DNA of 64,000 nucleotides, taken from assembly GCA_015065425.1 (NCBI GenBank), contig SVQH01000010.1, positions 1 to 64,000 of the forward strand. Reading direction: 5' to 3'. The stretch comes from Oscillospiraceae bacterium. Its GTDB lineage: Bacteria; Bacillota; Clostridia; Oscillospirales; Acutalibacteraceae. This document shows positions 26,025-36,132 of the stretch, one piece after another (position 1 is the first letter of the stretch; the number at the start of each line of letters is the position of its first letter). Under the pieces are notes generated by a model. The model saw only the letters and a program-made list of their open reading frames with translations. It ran no database searches and was not told where the DNA came from. The position numbers were made by a program, and so were the translations under genes.

Positions 26025-26531
26025 TTGAAAAAAGAAAAAGAAATCACAGACGAAATTGCCATTTCAATACGAAGCCTTTGGCATATTGAATCAATGGATG
26101 AAAAGAAAAAGATAATAAGAAAGTATGATAACTTATTCCGATTGTTTTTACTTGTTAAAAATCGTCCTGATTTGTTTGAGCCTGATGATTTAGAAAAGTT
26201 AAAGCAACAAAGGGAATCACTTACTGAGGCGGAAGAAGATTTAATCAGTGAAATCTTTGTTGCATTACATATGGGGTTTGTTTGCGAACCTCTTGAATAT
26301 ACTGTTGAAGAAGTTAAAGATTATTATAATAAAGGTTTGTATTTTGCTAAAGATGAGATTGAAGATATGATTAGTTGGCAACTATATGGTGCCGAAAATC
26401 ATAATCCCGAACTTGTAATATTGCTCGGTGAATATTTAGAAAAACATCTATACTTTGATACAGTTGAAGAGGCAGAAAAAGTTTGGGACGAATACTTTGC
26501 TTCTCACCTAAATGAAAATGATAAGAATTAG
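26025..26531 (+). CDS. Hypothetical acidic protein on the opposite strand
   Basis: A 168-residue, soluble, acidic, helical protein. The frame is open from 25962, but a TTG at 26025 has AAAGGAG 8 bases upstream and is the best start. It is the only plus-strand gene in the ICE backbone between 9.6 kb and the right end. It converges with the giant gene, whose stop lies 2 bases away, so there is no room for a separate terminator. I do not recognise the family. Confidence 0.6.
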   Translation: MKKEKEITDEIAISIRSLWHIESMDEKKKIIRKYDNLFRLFLLVKNRPDLFEPDDLEKLKQQRESLTEAEEDLISEIFVALHMGFVCEPLEYTVEEVKDYYNKGLYFAKDEIEDMISWQLYGAENHNPELVILLGEYLEKHLYFDTVEEAEKVWDEYFASHLNENDKN

Positions 26532-26533
26532 AG

Positions 26534-29500
26534 TTATCTTTCAAAAGATTTAACCCTATCTGCTTTATCTCTTTCCTCTTGTTCAACCTCACCATCAACA
26601 ATTTCATTGTCGTGGTGGTCCATATCAAGAAGTGCGTTAAGTTCTGCCAACCTTTCCATTTTCTGTGAGAGTTCTTCTTCCTGCGGGAACGGTCTTTCAA
26701 CCTCTGCTTTTGCATTTTCAAGCTGCACCTTTGTATCAGCAAGTCTTTCTTCACAAGCCTTTAATTTATCAGGCATTGAAGATATAAGGTTATCAAGACG
26801 GGTAATATTACCGTAAATATCAGCACCGAGAGATACGGAATGTCTGAGAGAACCGACAAGAGTTAATACATATTCCTTTTCAAAAGAATTGAATGACAGC
26901 TCCATATTAAAGCCACGATATGAACCGATTGTTTTCGGTTCGGGCGATGTCATCGCCTTACAAGCCACCAATATCGCTGAACCTGCACCTTTCTTTTCGG
27001 TATAGGTAACATCTTCAACTGTCATAGGTGAGAAGTTATCTTCGTTAAGATAGGTGTTTTCTTTTGCTCTTTCAATATCAGCATTGTATCCGGCAATTCG
27101 TTCTTCACCCTGTTTTATCTGCTGAGGATAGAACTTAATAATTCTGTCCTCAAGACTGTATCTCTGACTTAAATGGTTTTGTTTCAAAAGTTTGAGTTTT
27201 GATACTGCAACATCCAAATCCATCTTTTCTTTTATATACGGATTACCCGTTGCAAGAGCCTTAATCTCGGCATAAGATAACGCCTGCTCGTCAACATCTT
27301 CTGCTGAACGCACAGGCGATTTTGAAGTCATAATCTGACCTATAAACTTTTGCTTGTTCTCAACGAGCTGATAAAGATAGGCATCAAAGGTCTGCTCCGT
27401 AACATAACTATAAATCTCAACTTCGGGGTTCTCATTACCTTGTCGAACAATTCTTCCTTCACGCTGCTGAAGGTCAGCGGGCCTCCACGGACAGTCGGTG
27501 TGATGAATTGCAATGAGCTTCTGCTGAACATTAGTACCTGCACCCATTTTAGCGGTTGAACCTATAAGAACACGAACCTGACCTGAACGGACTTTTCCGA
27601 AAAGGTCTTTTTTCTTTGCCTCACTGTCTGCGTTATGAATAAAGGCAATTTCACTTTCCGGGACACCTTTTGCAATAAGTTTCTTCTTAATGTCATCATA
27701 AACATTAAACTTACCGTCATTATGCGGAGTGGATAAGTCACAGAAAATAAGCTGTGTTGATTTCTGCGGAGTTGTTCGCTCCCAAATACCATAAACATTA
27801 TCAACACAAGCTGCAACCTTGCTGTCAGGGTCATCAGGTAACATTTCATTAAAGAGTCTTTGGTCAAGTGCTAACTTTCTGCCGTCATTGGTAATGAGAA
27901 GCATATTATCAACACTTGAATCAACCATTTTGTTTCTTACCTTCTCGGCTCGTTCCGAAAGAGATTCAACAATCTGCTTCTGATGTTCTGTCGGTTTAAC
28001 TGCGATATTATGAAAGTTTGCTTTAGGAACGGGAAGATTAAGCATATCTGCCGTCTGTATATCTGCAACCTGCCTGAACATCATCATAAGTTCGGGGAGG
28101 TTATAGAACTTGGCAAATCGTGTTTTTGCTCTGTATCCCGTACCTTCGGGAGCAAGTTCAATAGCAGTAACAGTTTCACCAAAGGTTGATGCCCACGAGT
28201 CGAAATGCTGTAAGTGCTTATCTTCAAGTGCATCATACTGAAGGTATCTCTGCATTGTGTAAAGCTCTACCATTGAGTTTGAAACGGGAGTACCCGTTGC
28301 AAAGATAACACCTTTATTTCCGGTCACTTCATCAAGGTATCTGCACTTCATATAAAGGTCAGATGACTTCTGTGCCTCGGTTTGAGCTATACCGCCGACA
28401 TTCCTCATTTTTGTATATAAGAAAAGGTTCTTAAAATTATGAGCTTCGTCAACAAAGAGCCTGTCAACACCGAGTTCCTCAAAGGTAACAACATCGTCTT
28501 TTCGGCTTTGGTCATTTAGCTTATCAAGTTTTGTCTGCAAAGATTTCTTTGTTTTTTCAAGCTGTTTAACGGTGATTTTCTCACCTCTGTCATACTTAAT
28601 CTGTGCAACACCGAGAGTGATTTCATCAATCTGTCGCTGAAGCATTTCTCTTTGTCTTTCAATACTGATAGGGATTTTCTCAAACTGCGAATGACCTATG
28701 ATAATCGCATCATAATCACCTGTAGCAATACGAGCACAGAACTTTTTACGGTTCTTTGTTTCAAAGTCCTTTTTAGTAGCAACAAGAATGTTTGCTGACG
28801 GATAAAGCTGAAGATATTCAGATGCCCACTGTTCTGTAAGGTGATTAGGAACTACAATGAGGGATTTATTGCAGAGTCCGAGCCTTTTGCTTTCCTGTGC
28901 TGCAGCAACAATTTCAAATGTTTTGCCTGCACCAACAACATGAGCAAGTAAGGAATTACCACCGTACATAATACGGGCAACAGCATTTATCTGATGTGGT
29001 CGCAAGGATATTTCAGGGTTCATTCCCGAAAATGTGATATGACTGCCGTCATATTCACGAGCTCGCATAGAATTGAATAAATCGTTATATCTTCTTACAA
29101 GTCTTTCTCTTCGTTCCGGGTCTTTCCAAATCCAATCCTGAAAGGCTTGTTTTATCATTTCTTGCTTACCTTGAGCGATAGCAGTTTCTTTTTTGTTGAG
29201 GACAGGCTTTTTATTTCCGTGTTCATCTTCCACATAGTCAAAGATACGCACATCTTTAAGATTGAGAGTATCTTCAATAATCTTGTAACCGTTTATTCGG
29301 CTTGTACCGTAAGTGTTGTTAGCAACAACATTAGTACGGTCATAAGATTTGTTGGCGATAGTCCATTCGCCCGTAAGCTCGGTATATTTTACTTTAATAT
29401 TCCATTGAGCATAACGAGGCGTCTGTAATATCTCATATACGAATCTTTCAACATCTTCAGGCGGGAGCCAAGTTGCACCCAAACGAACAGAGATTTCACT

Positions 29501-32500
29501 TGCTGTCAAATCTTTAGGCTGAACCTTTTCAAGCATTTCCACATTGATATTATAATCATCAGGATAAAGCTCTGCTGTTCTTCTTGCAAGTTCAAGTTTC
29601 TTTCTAACATTTCCTGAAAGATATTCATCCGCAGGCAGATACCTTGCATCATTACTGTGTTCAGATGTGTATTCCGGGTTTAAGAAGATAACACCTTTGA
29701 GTTCTTCAAAGAGTTCCTGTTCTGTCTTTCCCGTAAGCTCACACATAAATTCCATATCAACCTTTGCTTTTTCACCGATTGATACAGCGAGTGCCTCACT
29801 TGCAGTTGAAACAGATGTTACCTTAATATGAGGTTTGATTGTTCTCTTTGTAAACATATCCGCTTTGCGTTTAAGTTCGCCATTTTCACCGATAATTTCA
29901 AGTGAACAAAGCAAACAATATGAACTGTCATCGGCAAAGGCTAATCTGTTAGCTCTTGCATTGAGAAGTCCGTATTTCTTTGTAAAATCGTCATACAGGG
30001 TGTTTAATCTTTCCTGTGCAGACTTGATTGAACTGTCAGGGTAATCATCTGTCTGTAATCGTATAAGCTCTCTTACACAATCACGGATTTTAATCATACC
30101 CTTAATTCTGTTTTCGGCTGTTGCAGAAACATCAACAGGGTTCATTCTGCTGTTTTGACGATAATATATCTTATCTTCAACAACAGTAAAACTGAAGTTT
30201 TTTACATTCGGGTCTGCGGGAACTGAATTATCTTCAACCTCACCGATTTCCGAAATATCAAACTCCGTAATTTCTGCGTGAATATTCTGTACGGCTTCAC
30301 TTAAAAGGTCGGAAAGGTTTCTGTCCTCATACGCCTTACAAGTCAAGGAATGACCGAACTGTGAGGACTCCATAACCATTTCACCAAGAACCATTTCCGG
30401 ATGGTCTATGAAATATTTGTTGTATTCATTTCCGTTCTCATCACGGTCAAGGTGTACCCAATCGGGTTCATCATTTACAAGAGTATCCCTTTTTTGCAAG
30501 AAGAGAATATCAGAAGTAACCTCTGTACCTGCATTTGCCTTAAATGTGTTATTCGGCAAACGAATGGCGCCGAGAAGCTCGGCTCTCTGTGCAATATACT
30601 TTCTTACATTTGAGTTTCTCTTGTCCATAGTACCTGATGAAGTTATAAATGCAATTACACCACCGGGGCGAACCTTATCAAGTGTCTTTCCGAAAAAGTA
30701 ATCGTGTATGAGCCAATTATTCTTGTCGTACTTTTTATCAATTACTTTAAACTGACCGAAAGGTACGTTACCTATCGCAACATCAAAGAAACTGTCGGGG
30801 AGTGATGCGTTTTCATAACCTTGCACTGTGATACCTGATTTCTGATACAACTGCTGTGCAATTCGACCTGTTAAGCTGTCAAGCTCAACACCGAAAAATT
30901 TACTCTTCTGCATACTATCCGGAAGCATACCGATAAAGTTACCCGTACCGCAAGACGGTTCAAGAATATTACCTTCGCTGAATCCCATATTACCGAGTGC
31001 TTCATACATAGCACGAATAACTACGGGAGGTGTATAGAAAGCAGTAAGTGTACTTTCTCGTGCTGCAGCATATTCTTCAGGTGAAAGTGTAACGATAAGT
31101 TCCTTGTATTCATCTGACCAATTTGCTTTGTTTTCATCAAAAGCATCAGCAAGACCTCCGAAGCCGACATACTTTGAAAGTATTTCCTGTTCTTCGGGAG
31201 TTGCAAGACGGTTTTCAAATTCAAGCTCGTGCAAGAGATTGATAGCCGCCATATTATTACGGAATTTCTCTTTCGGTCCGCCAACACCTAAATTATCATC
31301 CGTTATTCTGAAATTGTGTTTTTCACTATCGGGAATAGTAGGATGAAGTGTTGTTACTTTCTCTTTCTTTTCTTCCCAAACAGGAGGAGTAAGAGCAGGT
31401 TCTTCCGTCTTAATTGTTTCCACAACAATATCATAAGGAAGACCGTTTTCTAATGCGGGGTATTCAGCAACCTTTTCAGTTGTATATTCCTGCTTTTCAG
31501 GTGCCAAATGCTCACGAACAAAACCGATTTTTTCAACTCTGTTTATAGGATAAATTGATGTTGTGTCCCTCATTGACACATCACCGAATACGGGGTCTAT
31601 CTTTTCAATGATATATTTATCACCATCAATTATGACCTCTTTGCCGATAAGCTCTATATCAGGTACATATGATATTTTTTCTCGTTCTTTTTTCAGCTCA
31701 TCTATCAACTGAAGAGCTGTTTCTTTATCGTTGGGTTCTGTTTCTTTGGCTGATGCAATGCTTTCCAATTCTGCAATAGCTGAATCTAACGATTGAGGGT
31801 TTTGCAAATCAAAAGCAAGTTTGTCAGCAGCATCATCTTTCGTTTCCCCAATCTCAAGTGTATCTCTGAAGCCATAGAAATCATAGTTTTCAAAAAAGTC
31901 AACAAGTCTGTCTGAAAGTGTTTTATCGATATAAGGACTTGGAGCAATATCAAAGCTTTGTGGCGGTGGGTCAAGTTCCGTTGCAAAATCAATAGGAATT
32001 GTATTGCCATATTTATCGGCATAAACAATTATTGACATCGGAGTTCCGTAGTAGTTTTCCTCCTTAATATCCTTTACAAACTGATATTCGCTCGTATATT
32101 CAATACTTTCACGAACTTTACCGTCTGTATGAAGATAATCAATTCTGCCTACAGGTTTACTCTCTACGGGGTCTTCCTTGTTTTGAGAAACAATCGTATA
32201 GGTTTTTCTCTCACCGTTTTCAAGGGAGCAGACTGCAACATCAAATCCTCTGTCTGTAAGCATATTAAGATAAGTTTCAAGGCGGTGCTTTGGAACGCCA
32301 CACATATCAACAGTAACATTATCACCGATTGTTCTGTGAGTGAGCTGTAAATCAAGTGCTTCTGCCATATCCTTTGCATCTTCACCAAGAGCTTCAAAGA
32401 AATCTCCAACCTGATACAAAAACAGCTTGTCAGCATTTTCAGCCTTAAGCTCGTTATACTGTTGCCAATACGGGTTTAATATGCTGTCCTTAACAGGTAC

Positions 32501-35500
32501 ACCGTAGCTTTCTGACAATTCTTTAAACTCTTTGAGCAGTTCATCACGAATACCAAGAACAGAACCGTCTTTTTCAAAAACAAAAGCTTCTTTTACAAGG
32601 AATTCATAAAACTCTTTTCCACTCCAGAGATTATCATTATCTCTTGCTACAAGAATACCACCCTCATAAGTCAGATCAATATCGTCAATCTTTAATGCAG
32701 AAAGAACCTTGTATAATACTTCTGTTTCTTTCGTTTCCGGTTGAACAAAACTCAATATAGGCTTTTCTATGCTCTTTGCTTCTTCAATAAGAGCCTGCAT
32801 AGTTTCCTTTGTGCAATCGGTCAAATCAACGGCAGAATGGAAATACTCATAATCTTCCTTATATTCTTTTGTGCCGTAATCCGAAAGTGTCTGATGAGCA
32901 ACAGTACCGAGATAATCAAAGAACTCTTTTTCATCCGTATAAAGCTCTGCTGCTTTTAGAATATCCTCATAAGAGATAAGGTTATTAACATACTGTCCTT
33001 TACCGTCATTTCCGTCAGGATTGTAATATACCCATTCAACATTGTTACTTCCGTCATTAACGAAGAAAGCATCTGTATAATTAGCATCAAAGGTTTCAGT
33101 TATTTCAACTGAAGGAGTCGGGAATCTGTCAACAACACCTTTGTCAACCTCCATAATAACAATGTTAATGTTATTATTTGCGTAAAGTTCTTTCTGACAA
33201 TAGCTGAGATTGAAGTCGAGAACCTCACAACAAGGAGTTAAGACATTTCCGAAAAAATTTTTTCTCGGTGCTAAATAATGCGTATGCTTTGAAACAATTT
33301 CTGCATCCTTACCGAAGGCAATATAGAAACCACCTGTGTGCATAAGAAGAACACCATCGGGATTTTCTTTTTTAACCTGTTCATACTGAACCAAGAAATC
33401 AGGCTTATTGCTTTCATCAATCTCTGTTTCAGGTTCGTTATTCTCAATAGGTCTTTCAACCTCTACTTCAATTCTCAAATGATTGTTTGCAGGGTTTTCT
33501 TTTACCTTTTTCTCAAAGTCAGCCTTTGAGAATTCCTTGTTGAATAACGGATATTGACTGTCATTAAGGATTACAGGGTCTTCAAGTGAAAGAATAGTGT
33601 ATTCATCTGCACCGATATATACAGTATCTCCGAGGTTATATTCGTATCTGTATTCTTTTGGTGCCTGTTCTTCTTCGGGAGCCTCACGGATAAATTGTCG
33701 AATTTCATTCGTCTTTTTCCAAGCTGCTTCTTTTGCCATTTGTTCGTCAAGCCATTGCGGATACATTTCCTTTTCTTTCGGACTTAAATATCTGTCAAGT
33801 TTTACAAGTTCGGAAATACGCTTTTCAACATAGTTCCATTTAAGGAGAGTTCTTCTTTCAGGCACACTGTAATGGTCGGATATTTCAATACCTTTAGCAT
33901 CGTGATTATGCCAATACCCTGTACCGGGGATAGCATCAGTTCCGCCACCTATACCATATTCATTCTTTAAGAATTTGATATTATCTTCCTTTGAAAGACT
34001 CTCGGTAAACTGTCGGTACACTCGCATTTTGCCTTCACTAAAGCCACTACCCGCACCGAGAACATAGTCAATAGCACCTTGCGGTAAAGGAAGAACGGCA
34101 TCCTTCACTTTTGTACCTATAAACTCAAGTTGCATATCCTCACTCGGAAGCAAAAGTGCTTGCGGCTCTGTCCATTCCTCAATCAGTATCATACCGAAAA
34201 CGGAACGCTCAATCTGAAACCATTTTTCCCAAGCTTCACGAAGTTCCGTTCCGTCATCACGCCACAATCTTATAGCATCAGAATAGGCTTCAAAGCCTGC
34301 TTTAACACCGTTTGAAAGTGTCATTTCGTAAGGTGTTGAATTAAAGAAAGATTTAATAAAATCGCTACGTTCTTTTTTGTCTTGGTGACTTTCATAGAAC
34401 ATAGCGATTTCTTCTCTGTATGGAGTTAAAAAAGATTTAATTAACTCGTTTTTCTGTTTGTCTTGATGGAAATATTCAATGCCGTTCCAACGGGCATCAA
34501 AGTCGTGTCCGCTTAACTGTAAATCAATTCCTTCAGAACTGTTTCCTCGGCTGTCATCCTGATGTTGTTCATCATACGAACCCACTGCATCTGATTCTGC
34601 TCCTTCAGTTCTTCCGTCACTCCCTGTGACTTCTGCAACTGTTCCGTGAGCTGAGTCATCATCTGTTCCGCTTCGGTTTCCGTCTGTTTGATTGTTCTCA
34701 TCAGTTCGCCCTTCGCTATCAGTTGTGCGAAATAGACTTTCCTGTGTTCCTGTAGGAATTTCTTCCTCAGCATACCGTACTTCCCAAGAGTAACGTTCTC
34801 CTCTTGCGGTAAGGTCAGGTTCGGGATTTGATAATCTCCCACTTGTCTGTAAGTCATCTGTGACATTTTCATTACTCCTTTCGGTTTCGTTTTTTGTTTT
34901 TGCACTTTCATCATACTCTAACGAGAAATTATTATCAAATGTGCGATTTCTTTTTTTCTCATTTTTTTCGATATTTTTTACGGTGCTTTCGATTTCACGA
35001 AGTCCCATTTCCGCAATATCACTTACTGCCATACCCATTGCAATAACACTTGAAGGGGTATTGAAATTGAAAATATCTTCAAAATCTTCTCTGTCGTAAT
35101 ACTCGTCAGCATTGATACCGCACCTTGTCATCATCATATATCCGATTGAAGCAGAAAGTGCATTCTTTAAGATAACCGAAATATTGTCATCATCAAGCTC
35201 TTCAAGGAAACTGCCATATTTACTGTCATTAACGGTTGAAAGATAATCAAGAATATTATCTTCAACCATATTTCTTGCAGTATCGTCAATCACGCTTTCA
35301 AGTCCGCCCTCGGCTGTATCACCGAATGCATTTGTAAGAGCTTCTGCTACTTCATCGTGATAACGGTCTTTGACTTCCCATCGGGGAACCTCATAACCGT
35401 AAAACGAATTTGTATCTGAAACATCAAAAACATATCGTAATTTCTGATAACTGCCCGAATAGTCAAACAAAGCAATACCTGTTGCTCCTCGATTAACCCA

Positions 35501-35707
35501 ACGGTGCATTTTGTCGTTCCAAAAACCTATTTCTGCACAAGCAGTAGCATCAGGTCTTTGGGAATAAATCAAAATTTGTTCGTGGAAGTCATATTTAAAG
35601 TTATTTGATGCCGTTCTTAAAAAAGAAGTCCAATTATCAAGATTGTTTGTAACTTTACCTACTTCATCCTTGAACATTGCTGTGATTATTTGCAGCTTAC
35701 TCGCCAT
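26534..35707 (-). CDS. Giant polyvalent protein: ArdC-like, MutS-I-like, N6-methyltransferase and SNF2-type helicase
   Basis: A 3057-residue protein, very large even for ICE polyvalent proteins. Order seen: an ArdC-like N-terminus (about 15-110: HEQILIYSQRPDATA, WVNRGATGIALFD); an acidic, low-complexity linker (about 250-395); two MutS domain-I-like units (about 765-860 and 1078-1170, each with YxQVKxEN or YNELKAEN and a GxFYxAFG/GDFFEALG core). Then an N6-adenine methyltransferase with EPSCGTGNF near 1580 and GNVPFGQF near 1646, and an SF2/SNF2 helicase with VVGAGKT near 2258, VDEAHNFKN near 2423 and QQREGRIVRQGN near 2750. Such proteins ride into the recipient and probably modify and protect the entering DNA. 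GAGGTGA precedes the ATG; it overlaps the 35697 gene by 11 bases. Confidence 0.88.
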   Translation of the reverse strand: MASKLQIITAMFKDEVGKVTNNLDNWTSFLRTASNNFKYDFHEQILIYSQRPDATACAEIGFWNDKMHRWVNRGATGIALFDYSGSYQKLRYVFDVSDTNSFYGYEVPRWEVKDRYHDEVAEALTNAFGDTAEGGLESVIDDTARNMVEDNILDYLSTVNDSKYGSFLEELDDDNISVILKNALSASIGYMMMTRCGINADEYYDREDFEDIFNFNTPSSVIAMGMAVSDIAEMGLREIESTVKNIEKNEKKRNRTFDNNFSLEYDESAKTKNETERSNENVTDDLQTSGRLSNPEPDLTARGERYSWEVRYAEEEIPTGTQESLFRTTDSEGRTDENNQTDGNRSGTDDDSAHGTVAEVTGSDGRTEGAESDAVGSYDEQHQDDSRGNSSEGIDLQLSGHDFDARWNGIEYFHQDKQKNELIKSFLTPYREEIAMFYESHQDKKERSDFIKSFFNSTPYEMTLSNGVKAGFEAYSDAIRLWRDDGTELREAWEKWFQIERSVFGMILIEEWTEPQALLLPSEDMQLEFIGTKVKDAVLPLPQGAIDYVLGAGSGFSEGKMRVYRQFTESLSKEDNIKFLKNEYGIGGGTDAIPGTGYWHNHDAKGIEISDHYSVPERRTLLKWNYVEKRISELVKLDRYLSPKEKEMYPQWLDEQMAKEAAWKKTNEIRQFIREAPEEEQAPKEYRYEYNLGDTVYIGADEYTILSLEDPVILNDSQYPLFNKEFSKADFEKKVKENPANNHLRIEVEVERPIENNEPETEIDESNKPDFLVQYEQVKKENPDGVLLMHTGGFYIAFGKDAEIVSKHTHYLAPRKNFFGNVLTPCCEVLDFNLSYCQKELYANNNINIVIMEVDKGVVDRFPTPSVEITETFDANYTDAFFVNDGSNNVEWVYYNPDGNDGKGQYVNNLISYEDILKAAELYTDEKEFFDYLGTVAHQTLSDYGTKEYKEDYEYFHSAVDLTDCTKETMQALIEEAKSIEKPILSFVQPETKETEVLYKVLSALKIDDIDLTYEGGILVARDNDNLWSGKEFYEFLVKEAFVFEKDGSVLGIRDELLKEFKELSESYGVPVKDSILNPYWQQYNELKAENADKLFLYQVGDFFEALGEDAKDMAEALDLQLTHRTIGDNVTVDMCGVPKHRLETYLNMLTDRGFDVAVCSLENGERKTYTIVSQNKEDPVESKPVGRIDYLHTDGKVRESIEYTSEYQFVKDIKEENYYGTPMSIIVYADKYGNTIPIDFATELDPPPQSFDIAPSPYIDKTLSDRLVDFFENYDFYGFRDTLEIGETKDDAADKLAFDLQNPQSLDSAIAELESIASAKETEPNDKETALQLIDELKKEREKISYVPDIELIGKEVIIDGDKYIIEKIDPVFGDVSMRDTTSIYPINRVEKIGFVREHLAPEKQEYTTEKVAEYPALENGLPYDIVVETIKTEEPALTPPVWEEKKEKVTTLHPTIPDSEKHNFRITDDNLGVGGPKEKFRNNMAAINLLHELEFENRLATPEEQEILSKYVGFGGLADAFDENKANWSDEYKELIVTLSPEEYAAARESTLTAFYTPPVVIRAMYEALGNMGFSEGNILEPSCGTGNFIGMLPDSMQKSKFFGVELDSLTGRIAQQLYQKSGITVQGYENASLPDSFFDVAIGNVPFGQFKVIDKKYDKNNWLIHDYFFGKTLDKVRPGGVIAFITSSGTMDKRNSNVRKYIAQRAELLGAIRLPNNTFKANAGTEVTSDILFLQKRDTLVNDEPDWVHLDRDENGNEYNKYFIDHPEMVLGEMVMESSQFGHSLTCKAYEDRNLSDLLSEAVQNIHAEITEFDISEIGEVEDNSVPADPNVKNFSFTVVEDKIYYRQNSRMNPVDVSATAENRIKGMIKIRDCVRELIRLQTDDYPDSSIKSAQERLNTLYDDFTKKYGLLNARANRLAFADDSSYCLLCSLEIIGENGELKRKADMFTKRTIKPHIKVTSVSTASEALAVSIGEKAKVDMEFMCELTGKTEQELFEELKGVIFLNPEYTSEHSNDARYLPADEYLSGNVRKKLELARRTAELYPDDYNINVEMLEKVQPKDLTASEISVRLGATWLPPEDVERFVYEILQTPRYAQWNIKVKYTELTGEWTIANKSYDRTNVVANNTYGTSRINGYKIIEDTLNLKDVRIFDYVEDEHGNKKPVLNKKETAIAQGKQEMIKQAFQDWIWKDPERRERLVRRYNDLFNSMRAREYDGSHITFSGMNPEISLRPHQINAVARIMYGGNSLLAHVVGAGKTFEIVAAAQESKRLGLCNKSLIVVPNHLTEQWASEYLQLYPSANILVATKKDFETKNRKKFCARIATGDYDAIIIGHSQFEKIPISIERQREMLQRQIDEITLGVAQIKYDRGEKITVKQLEKTKKSLQTKLDKLNDQSRKDDVVTFEELGVDRLFVDEAHNFKNLFLYTKMRNVGGIAQTEAQKSSDLYMKCRYLDEVTGNKGVIFATGTPVSNSMVELYTMQRYLQYDALEDKHLQHFDSWASTFGETVTAIELAPEGTGYRAKTRFAKFYNLPELMMMFRQVADIQTADMLNLPVPKANFHNIAVKPTEHQKQIVESLSERAEKVRNKMVDSSVDNMLLITNDGRKLALDQRLFNEMLPDDPDSKVAACVDNVYGIWERTTPQKSTQLIFCDLSTPHNDGKFNVYDDIKKKLIAKGVPESEIAFIHNADSEAKKKDLFGKVRSGQVRVLIGSTAKMGAGTNVQQKLIAIHHTDCPWRPADLQQREGRIVRQGNENPEVEIYSYVTEQTFDAYLYQLVENKQKFIGQIMTSKSPVRSAEDVDEQALSYAEIKALATGNPYIKEKMDLDVAVSKLKLLKQNHLSQRYSLEDRIIKFYPQQIKQGEERIAGYNADIERAKENTYLNEDNFSPMTVEDVTYTEKKGAGSAILVACKAMTSPEPKTIGSYRGFNMELSFNSFEKEYVLTLVGSLRHSVSLGADIYGNITRLDNLISSMPDKLKACEERLADTKVQLENAKAEVERPFPQEEELSQKMERLAELNALLDMDHHDNEIVDGEVEQEERDKADRVKSFER

Positions 35708-35999
35708 CAGTAATCACCTCACTGTCAGCCTTTTTCTTTTTTGTTGGTTTTTCAGGCTTTGATTCTTCTGTAGTGACGGTCATATCTGCGGTAAGAAAGG
35801 AAAACAACAAGTTTTCGTTTACACATTCCTGAAGTTGTCCGATAAGTTCAACTTCTTTGAAAGAAAGGCTTTCATTAGCCAACACTTCCTTTGGTGTCAG
35901 AGCTTTAAGCTGTTCTTCTGTGGTAATGCCAAGTGAAACAAGTTTTTCAATTGCTTCAAATTTCATCTGAGTTATATTTGTCTTTGCTTTCTTTGCCAT
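35697..35999 (-). CDS. Small ICE protein before the giant gene
   Basis: A 100-residue protein. A helical core (AIEKLVSLGITTEEQLKAL) and a Lys-rich tail. ATG 35999 with AAAGGAG 7 bases upstream is preferred over an upstream frame reaching 36062. Its end overlaps the giant gene, so the two are coupled. The function is unknown. Confidence 0.65.
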   Translation of the reverse strand: MAKKAKTNITQMKFEAIEKLVSLGITTEEQLKALTPKEVLANESLSFKEVELIGQLQECVNENLLFSFLTADMTVTTEESKPEKPTKKKKADSEVITDGE

Positions 36000-36117
36000 T
36001 TTTCTTCTCCTTTCCATCGTAGAATTCTTCATATACTTTTTTCCAACAGATATTACACACATATCCGTTTCGGTATCTGCAATTTTTACAACCTAATTTC
36101 TTTTCATCAACTTTCAT
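35956..36117 (-). CDS. Cys-rich microprotein (53 residues)
   Basis: A frame from ATG 36117 to 35956 with a four-Cys zinc-finger layout: CKNC near residue 10-13 and CNIC near 21-24. It starts 15 bases after the stop codon of the 36133 gene and overlaps the next gene's start. No good ribosome site is seen before the ATG, and it may depend on re-initiation. Its size and Cys pairs recall the microprotein at 25207. Confidence 0.5.
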   Translation of the reverse strand: MKVDEKKLGCKNCRYRNGYVCNICWKKVYEEFYDGKEKKNGKESKDKYNSDEI

Positions 36118-36132
36118 TTCTGACGATGAAGC

